From Chaenocephalus aceratus (Eukaryota; Chordata; Actinopteri; Perciformes; Channichthyidae): a DNA stretch of 64,000 nt. The stretch lies in the NCBI GenBank assembly GCA_023974075.1, contig CM043798.1, forward strand, positions 18,714,941 through 18,778,940, written 5' to 3'. Positions 13,227-24,641 of the stretch are shown piece after piece (position 1 is the first letter of the stretch; every line of letters begins with the position of its first letter). The notes beneath the pieces were generated by a model. That model did not search any database. It saw only the letters and a list, made by a program, of their open reading frames with translations, and was not told where the DNA came from. Position numbers and translations under genes: made by a program.

Positions 13227-13341
13227 AATAAAACTATAAGTTGCAAACAAATCATTTGTGTAATCATGTACATTATAAGTATTTTTTCTTTGTTTTAATA
13301 TAGGTTTTTGTTTGCAGTTCTTGTTTCTTCTTTCTCAATGA

Positions 13342-13678
13342 TGTTACAACCCGGCTCCTGGGCTGCAACATAAAGCGGGGGAGGCGAGACGAGGGGTATG
13401 ATATAATGTTCATTTATTCAAAACAAACAAACAAACAACCAAACAAACAAGCAACAAGAACCAGCAACAGGTCCCTGACGCTGGCACAGGACAAGTGCCC
13501 AGAGGAGACAGAGCGACATAACGGCTGGGCTCCTCCTATATCCTTTTCCTTTCCAGGTGCAGCTCATCAGGCAGGTATCCTCCCACCGGTGCGACTCATC
13601 AGCCATGAACCTGTGAACACCCACAAAGCACACCCACAACCAGACGGCACCCCACGTGGTGTGGCTGAGGTCGTCACA
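13342..13678 (-). repeat. 3' LTR
   Basis: 337-bp copy of the LTR, uninterrupted. It matches the split 5' LTR closely, including the (CAAA)n stretch near 13420-13452 and the GGTATCCTCCCACCGGTGCG block, which serves as the empty site for the P-like insertion. Confidence 0.85.
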
Positions 13679-14139
13679 CCCCCCCCCCCCCCCCCCCTTA
13701 AGAAAGGAGTTCCCCTAAGAACACCGTTAGTACCCAAACAGCTAGGAGCTCTTCTCCGATATTCCGGCGTGGACAGAAGACCACTCTGGCCAGTCCCCTG
13801 ACCCTGCACCTGGAAGAACCCGGAATGTCCCTCCAGAACCCGCAACCTAGACCCCGGCAACAAACCCAAGACCTGACCCCCAGGTCGCTGCCGAACTGCC
13901 CCACCCATCCGACATGCGTGACATGACCCAACATGCCGAGACACATCTCTCCTCAACCCAGGCCAAAAGACATGCCGCAACAGGTAACCACATGTTTTAC
14001 GGACACCCAGATGTCCCGACTGCCCATGCGCTTTTCTGAGGACCTCCTCACGAAATCTGACAGGAACCACAATCTGATATACTGGCCTTGCCCACGTGAC
14101 CACCACTTTCTGACCAGCAATCCCCCTTGCAGCTGACAA
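13567..14139 (-). pseudogene. Integrase N-terminal zinc domain remnant
   Basis: The minus-strand translation contains HGQSGHLGVRKT followed by FWPGLRRDV and SCHAC, an HHCC integrase zinc-binding domain typical of Ty3/Gypsy polyproteins. Downstream of this the frame runs into LTR and poly-G sequence, with no DDE catalytic core. The preceding segment lies in another frame that overlaps 13953-15368, so a frameshift separates this part from gag-protease. Confidence 0.75.
13679..13697 (-). promoter_or_regulatory. Polypurine tract (G19)
   Basis: An uninterrupted run of 19 C on the plus strand (G on the element strand) directly abuts the 3' LTR. This is where a retrotransposon plus-strand primer (polypurine tract) is expected. 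Its length may vary with sequencing error. Confidence 0.65.
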
Positions 14140-15368
14140 GCCCTGGTGACACCATTTCCATCCCCGGTGGAGAGAACCGCCTCAAAAAACAGACTGAGGG
14201 AGACATCCGCTTTCTGCTCCATCACCAACTCACTGCGGGATACCGACAACAACCAGTCAGGAATAACCACTGAATCTGTCACACTGACCTCTTCACCCTG
14301 CTCAGATTCCTCCTGTGCACGGCTCACAGCCCGGGTCACAGAACAAGCCACCAACACTGCAGGAGAGCACTTGACATTCTCCTCTGCCTTAACAGTCACA
14401 GTGGGTGAAGATGACTGCATGGTAGGCGGTGGACCCTCAGCCCACACACGGCTGCCAGCCAGGCCGTTATCCAGGATAACATCCACACCACCAATTGGCA
14501 TTACAGGACGGACCCCCATGGCGACCTCACCCTGCACCAGACCTGAGCTAAGCACCACTGAATGCAGAGGAACAGGCACAACAGTCATTCCCATACCTCG
14601 CATCCGGACAAACTCCCCAGTTCCAGATTCGTCCGAAAACGGTAACACAGAGCTCAGAATGTATGAGTCATACGATGCAGTGTCTCTCAAAATCTTTACC
14701 GGCACGCTGATATCACTTCCCACCAATGACACGTATCCGGTTGACACAAATGCCAAAAACACTGGGTCCTTCCACCCGCATGGCTCATTAATCTGCTGAC
14801 AGGGAGAGATGACAGGTAACGGCACCACAGACACAGCACAAGCAGCAGAGTTAAACTGGCCTACACAGTTCTCCCTTTTAGCCTTAGCTTTTGGACAGTC
14901 AGCCTTCCAGTGCCCTCTCTCCCTGCAGTAATGACAGATTTCCGAATCTCCCTGTGGCAGACCTCGCATCTCACGCTCACCCCCGTGCGGATTAGCTTTC
15001 TCTTCCCATCTCCCTGCACGATACATACCCCCTCCATCCTGGACCCTGAAGTCGCGACCGCCCCTGTGCGTTAGCACATAGTCATCTGCCAGAGCAGCAG
15101 CCTCTGCAGCAGTCTTCACTTTGCGCTCGCTGATGTAAACGGCAATGTGGCTGGGCACAGAATTTTTAAATTTCTCCAACACCATCAACTCACACAATGC
15201 GACATACGTATCCACTTTCAAGGAGTTACACCACCTACCGAAAGAGGTAACCAGATCCCTGGCAAACTCAACATGTGTCTGCTTGTCAGACATCTCCCAG
15301 GACCGAAACCTCTGTCGATAGGCCTCAGGGACCAACTCGTAAGCCCTCAACACAGCAGTTTTAACTAG
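13953..15368 (-). pseudogene. Gag C-terminal part and protease-like region
   Basis: The translation has a helical capsid-like segment (about 30-110) containing ELVPEAYRQRFRSW. A CCHC zinc knuckle CHYCRERGHWKADC (about 150-163) binds RNA in Gypsy Gag. A degraded retropepsin-like domain follows, with VKILRDTASYDSYIL where an active-site D-T/S-G is expected, and GVDVILDNGLAG further on. The normal active-site glycine is replaced. The N-terminal end is cut by the MITE at 15368. Confidence 0.78.
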
Positions 15369-15704
15369 GGATGTCCCGATCACCTTTTTTTGCTCCCGAT
15401 CCGATTCCGATCATTTGATTTTGACAATCTGCCGATACCGATTTTTCCCGATCCGATCTTTATGCAATGCATTAAGAGAAAAAAAAGGTAACAGATAACG
15501 GCTGGTCATCATGCTATCTTGGCTGTTATTGTTTGGCCTTTTCACTGTTCTGGGGCAGTTTCTCTTTCCTTTTAAAAGTGTCGGTTGTTTCAGTGCCGTT
15601 ACCTGAGTGGCCGCTGTGTACTCGCCGTGTTGTTGTTGGTGTTTGTTTCTCAGGTAGCGTATTAGATTGGTCGTGTTGAACGTAGCTAATTAGGGACATC
15701 CCTA
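15368..15704. mobile_element. hAT-like MITE inside gag
   Basis: Ends TAGGGATGTCCC and GGGACATCCCTA are inverted repeats of a MITE type common in fish. Subterminal CCCGATCCGATTCCGAT-like repeats are visible. The gag frame reads ...SGQML before it and VKTAVLRAY after it, so the MITE interrupts the capsid coding region. A clean 8-bp duplication is not visible. Confidence 0.75.
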
Positions 15705-16264
15705 ATTAGCATCTGACCACTCTCTGCCACACACTCAAACAAGGAGAAAAATGTATCCGGATCTTGTTCATTAAACTGAGGCACAACCCGCAGATTACCT
15801 GCAACGTCAAAAGGAGTAGCTCTACCAGGGAAATTAGAGGCCTGACCTGCACCACCAGCAGGAAAACCCAACCTCCGCTCCTCTAACTCAAGCCTTTTTA
15901 TTTCTATTTGCAACAGCAACAGTCTCTCCCTTTGCTCAAACGTCAGGCCTGCATCATGACAGCCAGACGTGCCACTGTCTTTGCTAGGATTAACAGTAGG
16001 TTTTCCTCCTTTGAAAACACCTAACTCAAACAAATGTGCTCTTACAATCCCTCTTATGTTCTCCTTCATCCTCTTATCCCCAACATCCAAGCGGAAATGT
16101 TCAGCAACACAGATCAGCTGCTCACGTGAGAAGCCCTCCAGTAGCTCCTCTGTAGGCGCTCTCACAAACTCCTCCACACTCTCCATCATGACAACACTAT
16201 GTGGCACGCTCATGCTACTACACAGCCTACATGCTACCGCGGTCTGTCCCTCTAACGGCCTCAC
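15705..16264 (-). pseudogene. Gag N-terminal part
   Basis: From the Met at 16264 the product is charged and helical. It includes LEGFSREQLICVAEHFRLDV, then a Leu/Glu-rich coiled-coil-like stretch (EQRERLLLLQIEIKRLELEE) and FNEQDPDTFFSLFECVAE, typical of fish Gypsy Gag proteins preceding a SCAN-like capsid. The ORF ends artificially inside the MITE. Confidence 0.72.
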
Positions 16265-16648
16265 AGTAACTGGCTAAACTCCCCGCTAGTCTTCAGGTGC
16301 TAGTAATACCGTAAACTCGGCGAAGCGACCAGCAAACCGGCAACTCCACCCGCAGCCTCGGCGTGCTCCCGAGCTAATAGCTCTAACCATTTTCACACCG
16401 CACTAACAGTCCCCCCTACGACCTCCAAGGAAGACCGTACTAGACCTAACAGGGACAGCTACCACGGTACTAACGATACTGTGCTTGTACTCGCTGACAT
16501 ACAATCTCTGTACATTAGAACTGCAAAACACTCACCCCCGTAACGCTACTCCCAGCCAATCAGCTGCACACAATGACAACAGCAGCTGCGCGAAATCCGT
16601 CCCCACAACGGACATCCAGTTCGCATACGTTTCCCAGGTCCAAAGCAA

Positions 16649-16659
16649 CGAGCCCCCAT
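16649..16659 (-). promoter_or_regulatory. Primer-binding-site-like sequence
   Basis: Two bases after the 5' LTR the element strand reads TGGGGGCTCGT, the 3' end complement of tRNA-Pro used by many retroelements. The following bases diverge, so only the first 11 nt fit. Confidence 0.5.
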
Positions 16660-16661
16660 AT

Positions 16662-16922
16662 GTTACAACCCGGCTCCTGGGCTGCAACATAAAGCGGGGA
16701 GGTGAGACGAGGGGTATGATATAATGTTCAGATATAATTTATTCAAAACAAACAAACAAACAAACAAACAAACAACCAAACAAACAAACAAACAACAAGA
16801 ACCAGCAACAGGTCCCTGACGCTGGCACAGGACAAGTGCCCAGAGGAGACAGAGCGACGTAACGGCTGGGCTCCTCCTATATCCTTTTCCTTTCCAGGTG
16901 CAGCTCATCAGGCAGGTATCCT
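16662..16922 (-). repeat. 5' LTR, part 1 (split by P-like element)
   Basis: It matches the 3' LTR up to the GGTATCCT site. The remainder lies at 31742-31837. The CAAA microsatellite is longer here than in the other LTR. Confidence 0.85.
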
Positions 16923-17754
16923 CATAGATATATATAAACACTAGATGGCTCATGGGAGATTTTCCAGCGTAGCTGACCGGCCGCCATCTTGCTACAGTTA
17001 ACGGCCCGTCCACACAGCGGCGTGCGCTGACGCTTGCCGGCGGGCGTGTCTGAAACTCGACCAACAACCAATCACATGAATCTCCCGCCCCTGACACACA
17101 AGCAGCGGTTTGATTGGCTAGAGCTTGTACTGGCATATGATTCGATTGGCTGACGCCTCTGCCGAGGCGTCAAAAGTTGAACATTGCTGCAACTTTTGCA
17201 GCGAGCCACGCCAGCTACACAGCAAAATCAAAAGTGTTATATTTTCAGTATTGGAGTTGGAAATTTAAATATAGAGTTGTTTCAACTCATTTTAAGTGTC
17301 ATTCAACTCCAAGATAGTTATTATTCAAAACGAGTTGGTGTTGAAACAGGGAGTCAATTGTTGAATTCTCCAAACAACTCTAGAGTGTTGATTTAATTAC
17401 ATAGCCAGTGTTACAATCTCTCTTTCTGTGGATCACTGGCTGTTGCTCTGTTGGGTGTGGCCGTGACTGTGAATGTGTGTGCGCGCAGTCGAGGCGGGAG
17501 ACCAAATCGGAGGAGCATACCACCACATTCTATTTGGAGGATAAACTGACTAAAGTGTAAGTAAATGTTTCGAACCAGTAGCCTAGTACAGGTATTTATT
17601 TATTTAACTGAACAGCGCTTACCTTCAGCTACATAAATACTAATTATTTTACATTGACTGCTGTCTTCGCTCCACATGCTAGTAATATGTGCTGCTATCA
17701 TTAGCCAGGGGTGTTTAACCTAACATCTTTTTAATATCATTACAAAGTCTGTTA

Positions 17755-18200
17755 TTGGGGCGTTTAGCTCCATGTGTTAGTATATTAGCTGCTATTGTTA
17801 GCTGCGGGTTGTAAGCTTAAAGTGTTAGTAAGTTTAGCTGCTATAAGTAAAGCTAAACACCTGCGGCTAACGATAGCAACTCATATTAACAGGTGGAGCT
17901 AAACGCCATAGTAGCTAATATTACTAACTAACACGTGGAGGTAAACACCTGTGACCAACAATAGTAGCTCCTGCAATATGAATTAGATGTGAGGCTAATA
18001 TATGCTACTTTAATATATATTACTAACATGTGAAGCTAAACACCCAAGGCTAACGATAGCAGCTAATAGCTCAACTTGTCAGTCATATTAGCTGCTATCG
18101 TTAGCCACGGGTTTTTAGCTCCACGTGTTAGCATGTTCAGCTCCACATGTCAGTAATACTGCTATCGTTAGCCACTGGTGTTGAGCTCCACTGTTAGCAT
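17755..18200. repeat. Degenerate GCTGCTATCGTTAGCC repeats
   Basis: Some eight copies of a roughly 50-60-bp motif with cores such as GCTGCTATCGTTAGCC or its inverse GGCTAACGATAGCAGC, AGCTCCACGTGTTAG and AGCTAAACACC occur in both orientations. They lie inside the CACTA element just upstream of its first gene and could form hairpins. Confidence 0.75.
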
Positions 18201-18314
18201 TTTGCTAAATTATTTCAACGACACTTAAATGCATAATTATATTTTTGTAGCAACAGGTCTGTTAGATATTTCTGTAATATGTTTGCTAATACATTTGTGT
18301 TCTTATAGGATACC

Positions 18315-20930
18315 ATGTTGGTGAAAGTAAGATATGGCGAAAGCCAGAAATATGTGAAAGTGGCTGAGACTGAAGAAGGCTATGAAAGCTACAGTAAATT
18401 TCTTCAGAAAGGTATGGATAACTTGAATACATATCACTGATTGTTTGAGTCTAACAAATGAATCTTGTTTTAGTTAAACGTACCAATATTGTCAGGTGGT
18501 ACATTTCAATATTCTCTCTCAGTCATAGAAAAGTTAGGTTTACCACTACAGAGTGAGCTGCACTTGACTGATGAATCAGGGACAGAGGTGGATGCAGATG
18601 TCTTTGAAGAGCGTTTACAAGCAGGGAACCTTACAGTCAAAGTGTCCACAGGACAGTCTTCAGGTAAGATTCAGACTCGCAATGGAAAATCAGGGACCCA
18701 TCCCTACTGAGTTTTTGCTGAGATTACCCTGTAACATCGTTTGGAGGGCTGAAAGTATGTTTTTGTTCTTCTTTCATTGAGTATGTCATTCTTTTATCTA
18801 TCTTGCAGTTGTGCTTCAAAATGTATCGCACACTTTGCTAGAGTCGGACCTTTCAGACACCTCATTTTCCGTGACCAATGCTTCATCCTCTGCGGTGTCT
18901 GATTCATCAGATGCAAGAATAGTTCTTGAGAGAGACAGTGGAGTGAAAAGAGTCCACGCTGATCGGGAATCAGCCAAAGAGGTACAGGGGACTACACTTT
19001 TGCAATTTACTCAGTTCTTTATTAATCATTAAACATGGATATATTGGGCAGATAACCTATGATTTGTATGGAATGCCCAAGATAATGACTTCCCATATGA
19101 TTCTTCTTTATCTTCTAGATGGTCAGCGATGTTCTCCAGTCTAAGCTAGGGGGAGAACAAATCTTGCAAGAGTATGCGACAACTAAAACATTGATGGATG
19201 GTACACAACGACAGATGGTAAACCTACTGGTGGCTGACATGATCGAAGTTCATGGGTAAGGACTGAATATTCCCTTTTGGTGTTAATCATGTTTTCACAG
19301 ATAGTGCTAAGTAATGTACATTTTGGAAACAGCTGCTCACATGTTAAAACAATCTAAAGCTGTAAGGCATTTATACTTTTAAGATAAAATATATATACTT
19401 TTTTTTAAAGGAGGATCCCGCCAACACATGTGCGAGAAAAGTGTGCTCTTGGCATCATCACTCTATTTCCATGTCTAAGAGATCCATACTCAAAGAATGG
19501 ATACGTAAGTCTATGAATGAATGACCTGTATTCGAATTTGTGAAAAGGAAGTGTGTTCATTCTTAACTTTTTGAACAACCTTCCTGTAATGCTATCACTT
19601 CTGTGTTCTCAGTTTTGATTTATTTTCGGATGTTACAGGAACACTACTATGATGCTGATGGTGGATCTGGCTACTTGGCATGGAGGATAAAGACGGTTCA
19701 GCGCAACACTGCGGTTCAGTCCCGGAGGTGCTACCCCAGCACTACCTATCAAGATGGTCCAAAGAGCAAGAGGGATTTTCTCTTGACTTGTGAGCAACTG
19801 ACTGGCGAGGAATGCAGAGAGGCAATATCCTTCATAAAGCATTCAGCTGACGAATCAGTTGTCAAAGAGAAGATGAAGGCAACATTTCAGTGTCGCAAGC
19901 AATGACTCGGGACCAGCAAGCCTCTTCAACAGTCCTGGATGTGTTTCCTCGTTTCCTCGACATCCCTGGCTTGGTAAGAACAACATGTCCTAGTTTGTTT
20001 ATTATTTGGATGGTCTGAGGGGTTGCCATGACTGATGGTGTTTCTCCTGTAGGTTGACCAAGATTTTCCAATGATGTTTGGAGAAGAGATTTCTGGAAAA
20101 ATGTTGGCGAGATGGCCCACTTTCTTCAAACCTAAGATCTTGGCAGACTGCAAGAACCTACATTCTAATGTTCATGTTGATGACCTCTTGTCTGCACAAC
20201 AAAACTCAAATGAGTCAGGCAAGTATTTTCTCTTGCAGATTTTGTTTACTGAAAATCTTGAGACCTTTCAATGTTATCGGTTGCATAACCTTGATTTAAG
20301 ACTATTTTCAGCTTTAAACGACTGACTGTTATATTTGCATATTTTTTGCCCCTATGATGGGACAGTGACCTGTCAAGCATTCTACTCTTGGTTCATCTAC
20401 TCCCCCAACCTAAAAAGGCCATAAGAAGAGTGCTAAAATTAGCTCGTATCAAGCTGTCAGCCATGTTGTGAGATATCTCAAGGTAGGCATTATTTTAGTT
20501 TTTGTATGCAGTTGTTATATCACTGGCACTCCTTGAGTTGGGACAATTTTGTTTTAAGTAGCTTAGTATGCCATTAAAACTTATCTGTCTCTCTACGTTT
20601 TTGAAGATTGGAGCCAGTGTTGAGACCTTCCTTTCGAGTTTGGAACCAGGGCAGCCCTTCCTGCTGTGTGTTGGTGAACAGAAGAACAACATTCAACAAT
20701 TCTACGTCATCGTTGACCACAAGGCCATCCCTTGCAAGGGGCAGACATCCATGGCAGCCTTCGATGAACTCTTCAAAGCTCACTTCATCTTCAGTGTCAA
20801 CTACCATGAATCCCTCACCAGCTTCTACACTTTCATACAAACCACGGTATTTAACATTGATATTGGAAGTGCCAAGGAAAGTCCCAGAGTCAAAGAACTC
20901 AGAGCAAGGCTTCTGCACACTGATATCTGA
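18315..20930 (+). pseudogene. CACTA accessory gene (multi-exon, frameshifted)
   Basis: Exons by splice signals: about 18309-18411, 18496-18663, 18809-18981, 19119-19255, 19411-19504, 19639-19974, 20053-20218, 20366-20481 and 20607-20930. The N-terminus (MLVKVRYGESQKYVKV, then LTDESGTEVDADVFEERL) resembles a CIDE-N/PB1-like ubiquitin-fold module. The middle has RCYPSTTYQDGPKSKRDFLL, and the end ILLL...LEPGQPFLLCVGEQ. Two apparent single-base frameshifts are visible, near 19900 (a stop after CRKQ with the frame continuing from MTRDQQ) and in the A run near 20412. It parallels TnpA-type accessory genes; function unknown. Confidence 0.62.
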
Positions 20931-20956
20931 AGTTATTTACATCACTGGATGCAAAT

Positions 20957-23236
20957 ATGCTGATTTGTTTTATCTGTAAGGGACACCACAAAAGTTCTGC
21001 ATTGCTTTGTCAGCATTTAAAATTTCACCATGGTTTATATCCTGGAAAGTCATTACGTTTGAAATGTGGCCAGCCGGGATGTTCTTTATCCTTTTGTACT
21101 TATTCAGGGTTCAAAAAGCACCTCTTCAGTCTGCACAGGGACACTGGTTCAACTAGTACTATGGACAATGTGGACACTCAACGAGAAACTGATGAATCTT
21201 CAAGTTCTCAGGCAGTTTGTACTGACACTTCCGTAACCTCCCAGGTTACTTTTGATAAACAGCACGTGTTAAACATGTGTGGTTCTGTTGTAGCCCAGTT
21301 ACAAGAATCTGGTGTTGCTGAGAGCACTGTCCAAGCAATGGTGGGGTCCATGGAAGAGCTTGTAAATGATATTCATAGACAAGCAAGAGATGCAGTTCTC
21401 AACTGCAGTTCAGAGGTCCAAGGCACTGATTTGGGTAAAAAGTTGGAAAATAGTTTTGATCAGCTAGAGAATCCTTTCACATCCTTTAATACAGGATCCA
21501 AACGACAAAGGTTCTTTGAAGAAAAGTGGGAGATTGTTGAACCTGTTGAGTATGTTCTTGGGGTCAGATTTGATTTACGCAGAGATCGAACAACAGGAGT
21601 TTACAATCAGATACCTGTAACAGATACATTTGTGTATGTACCCTTGTTAGGAACCCTTAAGTCCATATTTAAGAACAGTGAACTATGTGAATTATTCCTG
21701 CAGGCAAAACAACAAGAAGAAGGTACTTATAAAGACATAAGTGATGGTTCATATTTCAAAAGCAATGATTTGTTTTCCAAGCAAAAACACGCTCTACAGG
21801 TTCAACTCTATTATGACGATTTTGAGACAGCAAATCCCTTAGGTTCAAAGAAAGGTCTACACAGACTTGGTTGTATTTACTTCATATTGAGGAACCTACC
21901 CCCAAAATGTAATTCTGTGCTGATGAATATTCATGTCGTGGCACTTTTTCATGCACAAGACCTGAAAAAATATGGATTTGATGCAATACTAAAGCCTCTC
22001 ACTGATGATCTTAAAATACTCGAAATGCAAGGGATAGAGGTGCCTTTCTCTGACTCACCATTGCTAGGATCTGTTATTCAAGTAACAGGTGATAATCTGG
22101 GTTTACACGGGCTGTTTGGTTTTGTTGAGTGTTTCAGCGCAACATATTGTTGTAGATTTTGTTTAACTACCAAAGGAGATTTACAGTCCGTCTTCACTGA
22201 AGATGACCCTGGTATGGTTTTTCGTACTAAAGAAATCCATGCAGAACATTGTGCAGCTCTACAGGAAAATCCTATTTTAGGGTCAACATTTGGTGTCAAG
22301 AAGACATGCTTGCTCAATACACTAACATTTTTCCACACCTCTGATAACTACGCGGTGGACATCATGCACGATTTGCTTGAAGGTGTAGTGCAGTACGAAC
22401 TGAAACTTGTATTTCAGTACCTTGTCAATAAGAAGTGTCTATCACTGGAAACACTGTCAATGAGGATCCAAAGTTTCAACTACGGATATACTGAGAGACG
22501 GAACAGGCCAAGTGGTTTAAAAATGGATGAGAGCAAAAATCTTGGATTGAATGCAATTCAGTCATGGTGTCTCTTGCGAAATGCTCCCCTTATTCTTGGT
22601 GATGTTGTTGAAAGAAACAACAATTGTTGGAATCTGCTCCTCCTCTTGATTCAGATTGTGAATATTGTTTTTTCACCAATTATTACAAATGGTATGACAT
22701 ATTATTTGAAGCATTTAATCATTGATCACCACAAGCTGTTCAAATCTTTGTTTCCTGACAGAAGACTTATTCCAAAGCATCATTTTATGATACATTATCC
22801 AAGGTGTATTCGAAAAATAGGTCCACTCCTCCATGTATGGTGCATGAGATTTGAGGCCAAACATAATTTTTTTAAAAGATCAGTGAAGCATTTCAAAAAC
22901 ATTACAAAAAGCTTAGTAAAACAACACCAAAGACATTTGGCTTATCACTGGGAGAATTTTAATTTTCAGAGGTTCGAGTTTGGTCCAGTCAGGAAGGAAA
23001 TGATCGACAGTTTGGAGGGTGGTGAGGCTTTAAGTGCTGCATTTAAGGTGAATGCATACTGCGATGTGTCAACTACTAACTGGGTAAAGAACTATGGAAC
23101 TGATTATCAAATTGGAATGTTTGTTTCCATAAGAACTGATAAAGAAACTCCTGTTTTTGGAAAAATCAATAATATCATTCTAAATGAAGATCGAGCTTTC
23201 ATTTTGATTTGCAAAGTGGACACACTAGTATTTTGA
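20957..23236 (+). CDS. Tnp2-like CACTA transposase, 759 aa
   Basis: Intact single-exon ORF. Residues 1-60 hold two C2H2-like zinc fingers (CFICK...CQHLKFHHG and CGQPGCSLSFCTYSGFKKHLFSLH). A Ser/Thr-rich linker follows. The transposase core has LYYDDFETANPLGSKKG (about 284), GDNLGLHGLFGF (about 378), a CRFC pair, DIMHDLLEGV (about 468), PKHHFMIHYPR and WCMRFEAKHNFFKR (about 627). This order matches Tnp2-like transposases of animal En/Spm elements; D285/286, D379 and D468 are candidate catalytic acids. The ORF is undamaged, unlike its accessory partner, so the element may be fairly young. A plant-type PHD or helicase part is absent. Confidence 0.75.
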   Translation: MLICFICKGHHKSSALLCQHLKFHHGLYPGKSLRLKCGQPGCSLSFCTYSGFKKHLFSLHRDTGSTSTMDNVDTQRETDESSSSQAVCTDTSVTSQVTFDKQHVLNMCGSVVAQLQESGVAESTVQAMVGSMEELVNDIHRQARDAVLNCSSEVQGTDLGKKLENSFDQLENPFTSFNTGSKRQRFFEEKWEIVEPVEYVLGVRFDLRRDRTTGVYNQIPVTDTFVYVPLLGTLKSIFKNSELCELFLQAKQQEEGTYKDISDGSYFKSNDLFSKQKHALQVQLYYDDFETANPLGSKKGLHRLGCIYFILRNLPPKCNSVLMNIHVVALFHAQDLKKYGFDAILKPLTDDLKILEMQGIEVPFSDSPLLGSVIQVTGDNLGLHGLFGFVECFSATYCCRFCLTTKGDLQSVFTEDDPGMVFRTKEIHAEHCAALQENPILGSTFGVKKTCLLNTLTFFHTSDNYAVDIMHDLLEGVVQYELKLVFQYLVNKKCLSLETLSMRIQSFNYGYTERRNRPSGLKMDESKNLGLNAIQSWCLLRNAPLILGDVVERNNNCWNLLLLLIQIVNIVFSPIITNGMTYYLKHLIIDHHKLFKSLFPDRRLIPKHHFMIHYPRCIRKIGPLLHVWCMRFEAKHNFFKRSVKHFKNITKSLVKQHQRHLAYHWENFNFQRFEFGPVRKEMIDSLEGGEALSAAFKVNAYCDVSTTNWVKNYGTDYQIGMFVSIRTDKETPVFGKINNIILNEDRAFILICKVDTLVF

Positions 23237-23589
23237 CGAACACTATAGTTCATACTGTATTGAGGAGACGATTGATTCATTTTCTGTTATTTCTATTGAT
23301 GATTTACGTTATTATAGACCCTATGACAAACAGTTTTCTAATGAGATGGATGGAAAAACATACATAGTGCCACATTGTCATATTGTGTAACCTGTGCTGT
23401 TAAGGACTGCATGGATGTACTGTGGAATGTTAATGTAAGACTATGTTGTATGTGTTGTTTTCACACAAATACAGTTACATGTTAACTGCAAACTTTGAAA
23501 CTTGGCTTGTGTCTTTCTTTTATATCGTTTTTATTAATAATGTTGCATTGTGTGTAGGTGAAATTATAAATTGACACCCTACAGTGCTT

Positions 23590-23885
23590 ATGAATCAACT
23601 CTAAAGAGTTAAATATTGAGTTACATTTTAGATCCTTAATAGTGTTAATATGACTTTAACTCTATTTAGTGTTAAAAATGTACACTTGTGGTGTTAACTT
23701 TTGACACTGCAAGCTAGTGTTGCGTACATTTAACACTGACCGGTGTTGACCAGAGTTCCATTTTAACTATAGAGAGTTGCTGGAACTCTGTCCTAGTGTA
23801 AACCTTTTAACACTTTCAAAAGTGTAGTTTTAACTCAAAACAGTGTGGACCTATATAGACACTTTAAAAGTGTTGGATTTGACTC
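23590..23885. repeat. 3' subterminal repeat region of the CACTA element
   Basis: Dense AGTGTTAA, TTAACACT, AGAGTT and AACTCT hexamers to octamers in both orientations, mirrored at 17230-17400 near the other end. In CACTA elements such arrays bind the accessory protein; here that role is inferred. Confidence 0.65.
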
Positions 23886-23890
23886 TATAA

Positions 23891-24499
23891 CGGAGCGTCC
23901 ACACTACAGCTTCAAAAATAGCTTGGAGCTGGGCGTGTCTGGAGCTTGGGGATTTTATTCAAGCAACACGACCAACAACCAATCACATGAATCTCCCGCC
24001 CCCGACATACAAAGCAAAAACCCCCGGGGATTTTATGCGAGCAATATATATATATAAACTCCCCAAACAGGCGAAAACCTACCAGTTTCCCCCACTGTCT
24101 CTGCCACCTCCCTCCATGCCTGGTTCCTCCGGTTTGTATCCCGGTAGGTGAAGAGGGTCTGGTCATACAAAACCGGGTGATTTGCTACGGCGATAGTTAG
24201 TTTCTCCTCCGACTTTTTTTGAAATATAGAAATGAACGGCGGGATATCTCTCCCAGCTTAGACGCGGTTTGATTGGCTACGGCTTCAGCTGTCAGATTTT
24301 GGGAAACGGGATTTGATTGGCTGGCGCTGGCTACTCCGGCGTCTCAGGCGACAGAAGTTGAACATTGTCACTCTGTCCTGAGACGGACCGCTCTGCTACC
24401 CACAATTCAGTTCGGCGAAAAAGCGCGGCTACGTGACGTCACCCCATTGAAAGTGAATGGGCAGATTGGAGCTTTCGACGCTGTAGTGTAGACGGGCCG
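23891..24499. mobile_element. TAA-flanked MITE C
   Basis: Inverted ends CGGAGCGTCCACACTACAGC and GCTGTAGTGTAGACGGGCCG with TAA duplications at 23888-23890 and 24500-24502. It shares interior blocks with MITEs A and B (ACCAACAACCAATCACATGAA, TTGTTTGGGGAGTTTA in inverse). It inserted into the 3' end of the CACTA transposon. Confidence 0.85.
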
Positions 24500-24641
24500 T
24501 AAGAGTTAAATTAGCACTGCTGATTTTGCTGTGTACGCTCCACGTCGCTTCCCACGATGCATTTCGGCTAAAAGTGACGTCACCCCCATTCAAAGTGAAT
24601 GGGGAAGCGTCAACGCACGCCGCTGTGTGGACGGGTCGTAA

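Larger units (their letters stand above)
17218..24533 (+). mobile_element. CACTA/CMC-type DNA transposon
   Basis: Inverted ends CACAGCAAAATCA / TGATTTTGCTGTG are flanked by TA on both sides. The related MITE B sequence (TTACGC) supports a single TA at the empty site. Both subterminal regions (about 17230-17400 and 23590-23880) are crowded with short AGTGTT/AACACT and GAGTT/AACTC motifs, like the subterminal repeats of CACTA elements. It carries an accessory gene (18315-20930) and a Tnp2-like transposase (20957-23236), the two-gene plan of En/Spm. MITE C is inserted near its 3' end. Confidence 0.75.
17002..24638. mobile_element. TAA-flanked MITE A (split by CACTA element)
   Basis: The left end CGGCCCGTCCACACAGCGGC and right end GCCGCTGTGTGGACGGGTCG are inverted repeats. 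TAA lies outside both ends (16999-17001, 24639-24641), fitting a PIF/Harbinger-type 3-bp duplication. Its own length is about 320 bp; the rest is the CACTA element. It is related in inverse orientation to MITE B. Confidence 0.8.

Noticed and set aside
14146..14799. 217-residue plus-strand ORF
   Set aside because: Antisense shadow of the retrotransposon gag-protease region; Thr/Ser-rich composition fits reverse reading.
22078..22338. Minus-strand ORF inside the transposase gene
   Set aside because: Antisense shadow of an intact 759-residue ORF.
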